64,000 nucleotides of DNA, taken from NCBI GenBank assembly GCA_028023455.1, contig JAQFVV010007213.1:62001-126000 (forward strand), read 5' to 3'. The notes below the pieces were generated by a model. It made no database searches. It was not told where the DNA came from and worked only from the letters and a program-made list of their open reading frames with translations. This DNA is from Epiperipatus broadwayi. Taxonomy: Eukaryota; Onychophora; Udeonychophora; Euonychophora; Peripatidae. Positions 61,279-64,000 of this stretch are shown piece by piece; positions within the stretch are counted from its first letter, which is position 1; the number at the start of each line of letters is the position of its first letter. Made by a program: the position numbers and the translations under genes.

Positions 61279-61410
61279 GAGAGATGGTGACCTGAGCCAA
61301 CTGATGAGTGCTGGTTCTTCACAAAATGTGGAGGTCATTTGTTTTTTATTGTATCTTTTTTATATGAATTTAAAAAAATATGTGGAAGTATTGAGGTTAT
61401 ATAATATATT
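61279..61410 (+). repeat. CTGATGA repeat, subfamily 1 (copy B)
   Basis: GAGATGGTGACCTGAGCCAA is followed by CTGATGA (61,301-61,307), GTGCTGGTTCTTCAC (partly paired hairpin) and AAAATGTGGAGGTC. It matches the copy at 14,211-14,345 in both the head and the AT-rich tail (GGTC...GGAAGTATTGAGG). The head also matches copy C at 20.67 kb (CCAACTGATGAGTGCTGGTT, 20 bases). The GAA of a hammerhead core is AAA here, and stem I/III pairing is poor. Confidence 0.6.
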
Positions 61411-62900
61411 TATAAATATGTTGATATGCTTTACAAATTTGTGATATTTTTCTTTTTATGATATTTCTGGTTGTTTGTTTAGCTTTTTTAATGCTTTTGG
61501 CGATGTGCAGCATTAGCTGTTTTTCATTACTCTGAATGTTGCTTATTGTCCTTGTTGCTAATATGTAAATGTTTACATACATGTTAATGTAAGAAACTAT
61601 AAAACAGAAAAAAGTAAAAAAAAACCAGCTAAGATTATGAAAATGCATTAAGGTGAAAGAAAAAGCAAAAATATCATAGAAAAAAACATATATACTTCGT
61701 AAAGCATATCAACATATATATGCAAAATAAATAGCATATAATTAACGAAGTTTAGAAGAAATATTATATGTATAATCCATAACCTTTAATGGTAATAAAA
61801 TGCATCTTACAATTTTAATATGATCCTATTTTTAAAAATTTATAACTTTCTATAGTAAGTCGGAAGAGATTTTGCTGATGCATTTGTACACATATAGGTT
61901 AAATACATTGACACATTTATAAGTTAATATAAAAATGCTCTAAATTTAAAGATAGGATATAAAAAAAAAGCAGTCTAAATCCACATTCTCAAATTTCAAT
62001 TTTAATGTAACAGCTGTCAAAGTCTTAGCATTCAATATATATATTAAAGCTAAAATTATAGATTTATTGTCATTAAAGAACATATTTTTTTCATAATACT
62101 CAGGGGTTTAAAGGAATTTATAAAAACAACAGTTAAAAATTATAAATGTTTGATATTTTTTCATGTTTTATTTTTTAAGCTCACATGACATTTCGAAAAT
62201 GGCTTCACTGCAGGGATTTAAATTTGAACAAATTGAATCTATTTTGTTTTTATTATTGTCAAAAGGGATTGTTATTTTCCTTTTTTGAACTGCAAAAACA
62301 ATTTTGTAGGTTAAATACAAAAAAAATATTTTTATTATTATTTCAACTTAAAATTAAAAATGTTGATTTATATAAAAAACATTTTTATTCATATCTTATT
62401 TTTTAATAAAAATTAGTGTTAATTTTTTTGGTATAAATTTGAAGGGAAAAAATATTTTAAGTAATAGTAATACACTCGCATTTTAAATAAACATGATTTT
62501 TGGCTTTTTTATGTAGAGTTCGTTTGTTTATTATTTTAAATTTTAATTTTGAAATATACTAATATTTTGGTATAACTATGAGTATGAGATGTTGGAAATC
62601 ATTGCTAGAGAAGTCAAAAATTATTAAATAAAAGATACTTGTCAAAATAAGCAAATATAAAGAATGCACAGAAGTGATGTAAAAAATATATTGTGTTACT
62701 TTATCAATATTGACTTACCTTGATACCGGTCAATTTGTGTTGAAATAAAAGTAAAACCATTTTATTAGTAATCATATTTTTAATGTTGTATAAAATTTTT
62801 GTTCAATATTTTTTATTTTGTAGATGTAAGCAAATATTGAGAGTTCCTAAAGAAATCAAAGAACTACTTATGCACAATTTTATAATAGTTATGTAGACCT
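61411..62900. other. AT-rich DNA, no gene seen
   Basis: No gene was supported. A 73-codon Phe/Leu/Lys-rich frame (62,185-62,406) has no domain. Confidence 0.5.
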
Positions 62901-62920
62901 AATATATATATATATATATA
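62901..62920. repeat. (TA)n microsatellite
   Basis: About nine to ten uninterrupted AT units. Confidence 0.9.
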
Positions 62921-64000
62921 GCTTTAATAATTCATTATTAGCCATTATTACTACCAAAGGCAATAGGTAGAATAATTCATGAATTACATAACACCTGAAT
63001 ATGATATTGTTGTACTGAGTGTCATTTATATAAAAGTTGTATCATTCCTCATTATATTTCGAGTACATTGTAATACTTATAATTTAAAAAGATGTACAAC
63101 TGGCTGACCATGCATTATTTAAACTGTCAATAAATATTAAAGTATTATATAATAATTTATTGTTTATTTAAAAGATGGTACATTTGCCAAAAATATAACT
63201 TCGTATTTTACAAAAGGTACTTACCAAATTCAAACAAATATTATGATCCTTTCATTATGCAACAGATAGTGTATTAATAAATAACTCAATTTTGCCACCC
63301 AACAATTCTTTGCATGTACTGAAAAATGCACAAAATTATACAGAAATTTTAGATTTGAAAGAATTTACTATTAAAAAAAGATAATTCATATCTAAATATT
63401 TATTTTATTTTTTTAATCTCATAAAAATGGTATTTGTTCAAATAATTGAAATTTGCTAATCAATAGATTTCTCACACACCATAACAAGATTACTAAGTAA
63501 TGACAACATAAATAAAAAAGTTGAATTATGTGAATTAATTTTAGCAGAGATTTAAGATCATTATCTTTTAATGTAAGAATAATGTTTTGAAATGATACAA
63601 AAGGTTTATAAAAATGTAATGTTATTCTCATACTATATTGCCAGATAAGTGGTATTTCAAGATTACAAGTATGATAATGATATACATATGACTTTTTTTG
63701 TGATCTGATTTATTCAGTATAAGATTCATAACTATTAACATTGAATATCCAAATTCTTGCAACTTGATAAAAGTACATACATATACAAATATTTATTTTG
63801 AAGATTATAAATAATGGGTTATTTACCTATCAGTTTATATTAATGACTGGAAGTTTACTGGTATTTTTTTAAAAAAGGAATATCTTAGGAACACACAGAA
63901 TTTATTTTTTCACAAAAAACTGCTACAGTAATAACTTAGTAAAACACAAGTTATGATTCTCTTAAAATTAATGAAGAATGTTTTTTTGTGTATATATTAA
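62921..64000. other. AT-rich DNA, no gene seen
   Basis: No gene or repeat was supported up to the window end. Confidence 0.5.

Noticed and set aside
1-64000. CRISPR arrays, bacterial operons, rRNA genes
   Set aside because: No regularly spaced identical repeats, no dense gene packing and no rRNA-like conserved blocks were seen; the window is animal nuclear DNA.

Overview
The window is very A+T-rich, non-coding, repeat-strewn animal nuclear DNA. By eye roughly three quarters or more of it is A+T. There are poly-A/T tracts, microsatellites, no bacterial gene packing and no operons. Its recognisable content is mostly decayed transposable elements: Penelope-like elements with GIY-YIG endonuclease (several lineages), a Merlin (ISXO2-like) transposase, a pogo/Tigger (CENP-B-like) transposase, a separate element with pogo-like terminal inverted repeats, two kinds of LINE, and tRNA-related SINEs. 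That mix is typical of an invertebrate metazoan. I cannot name the phylum; an AT-rich arthropod such as an arachnid is one possibility, and a flatworm or cnidarian is not excluded. No complete cellular gene is visible.

Layout. 1-9.6 kb: a 965-bp element with pogo-like ends (3,754-4,718) and a purine-rich minus-strand stretch that reads like a dead coiled-coil coding region (about 6.5-7.6 kb). 9.7-10.6 kb: a Penelope GIY-YIG relic enclosed by roughly 115-bp inverted arms. 12.0-13.5 kb: a broken pogo/Tigger transposase on the minus strand. 14.2-15.3 kb: a short repeat containing CTGATGA, a SINE-like copy, and one convincing exon-like open segment. 18-21 kb: a GACA/GATA microsatellite, a foldback element (19,781-20,142), and a tRNA-related SINE whose upstream part folds like a type I hammerhead ribozyme. 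22.5 and 25.1 kb: exon-like segments joined by candidate introns of 39-49 nt. 24.1-25.0 kb: a Penelope RT/endonuclease relic (minus). 26.85-27.7 kb: the Merlin transposase relic (plus).

28.4 kb holds a 110-bp tandem duplication. 30-33.1 kb is less AT-poor in CpG than its surroundings and carries two promoter-like clusters (CCAAT plus TATA near 30.7 kb; paired CCAAT boxes at 32.72-32.76 kb). 34.5-35.3 kb: the C-terminal part of a LINE polyprotein (minus). 41.9-45.3 kb: two Penelope relics on the plus strand, followed by a tRNA-like SINE at 45.4 kb. 48 kb: a near-perfect 57-bp inverted repeat. 53 kb: a second copy of the ribozyme-bearing SINE. 56.1-57.5 kb: two decayed copies of a LINE 3' end. 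61.3 kb: another CTGATGA repeat. The rest is featureless AT-rich DNA.

The most interesting thread is the repeat family carrying hammerhead-ribozyme-like cores next to a tRNA-like promoter, in a region that also holds several Penelope lineages. In other animals Penelope elements and small retrozymes are known to carry hammerhead ribozymes. Copies here are mutated, so activity is inferred for the ancestor only.
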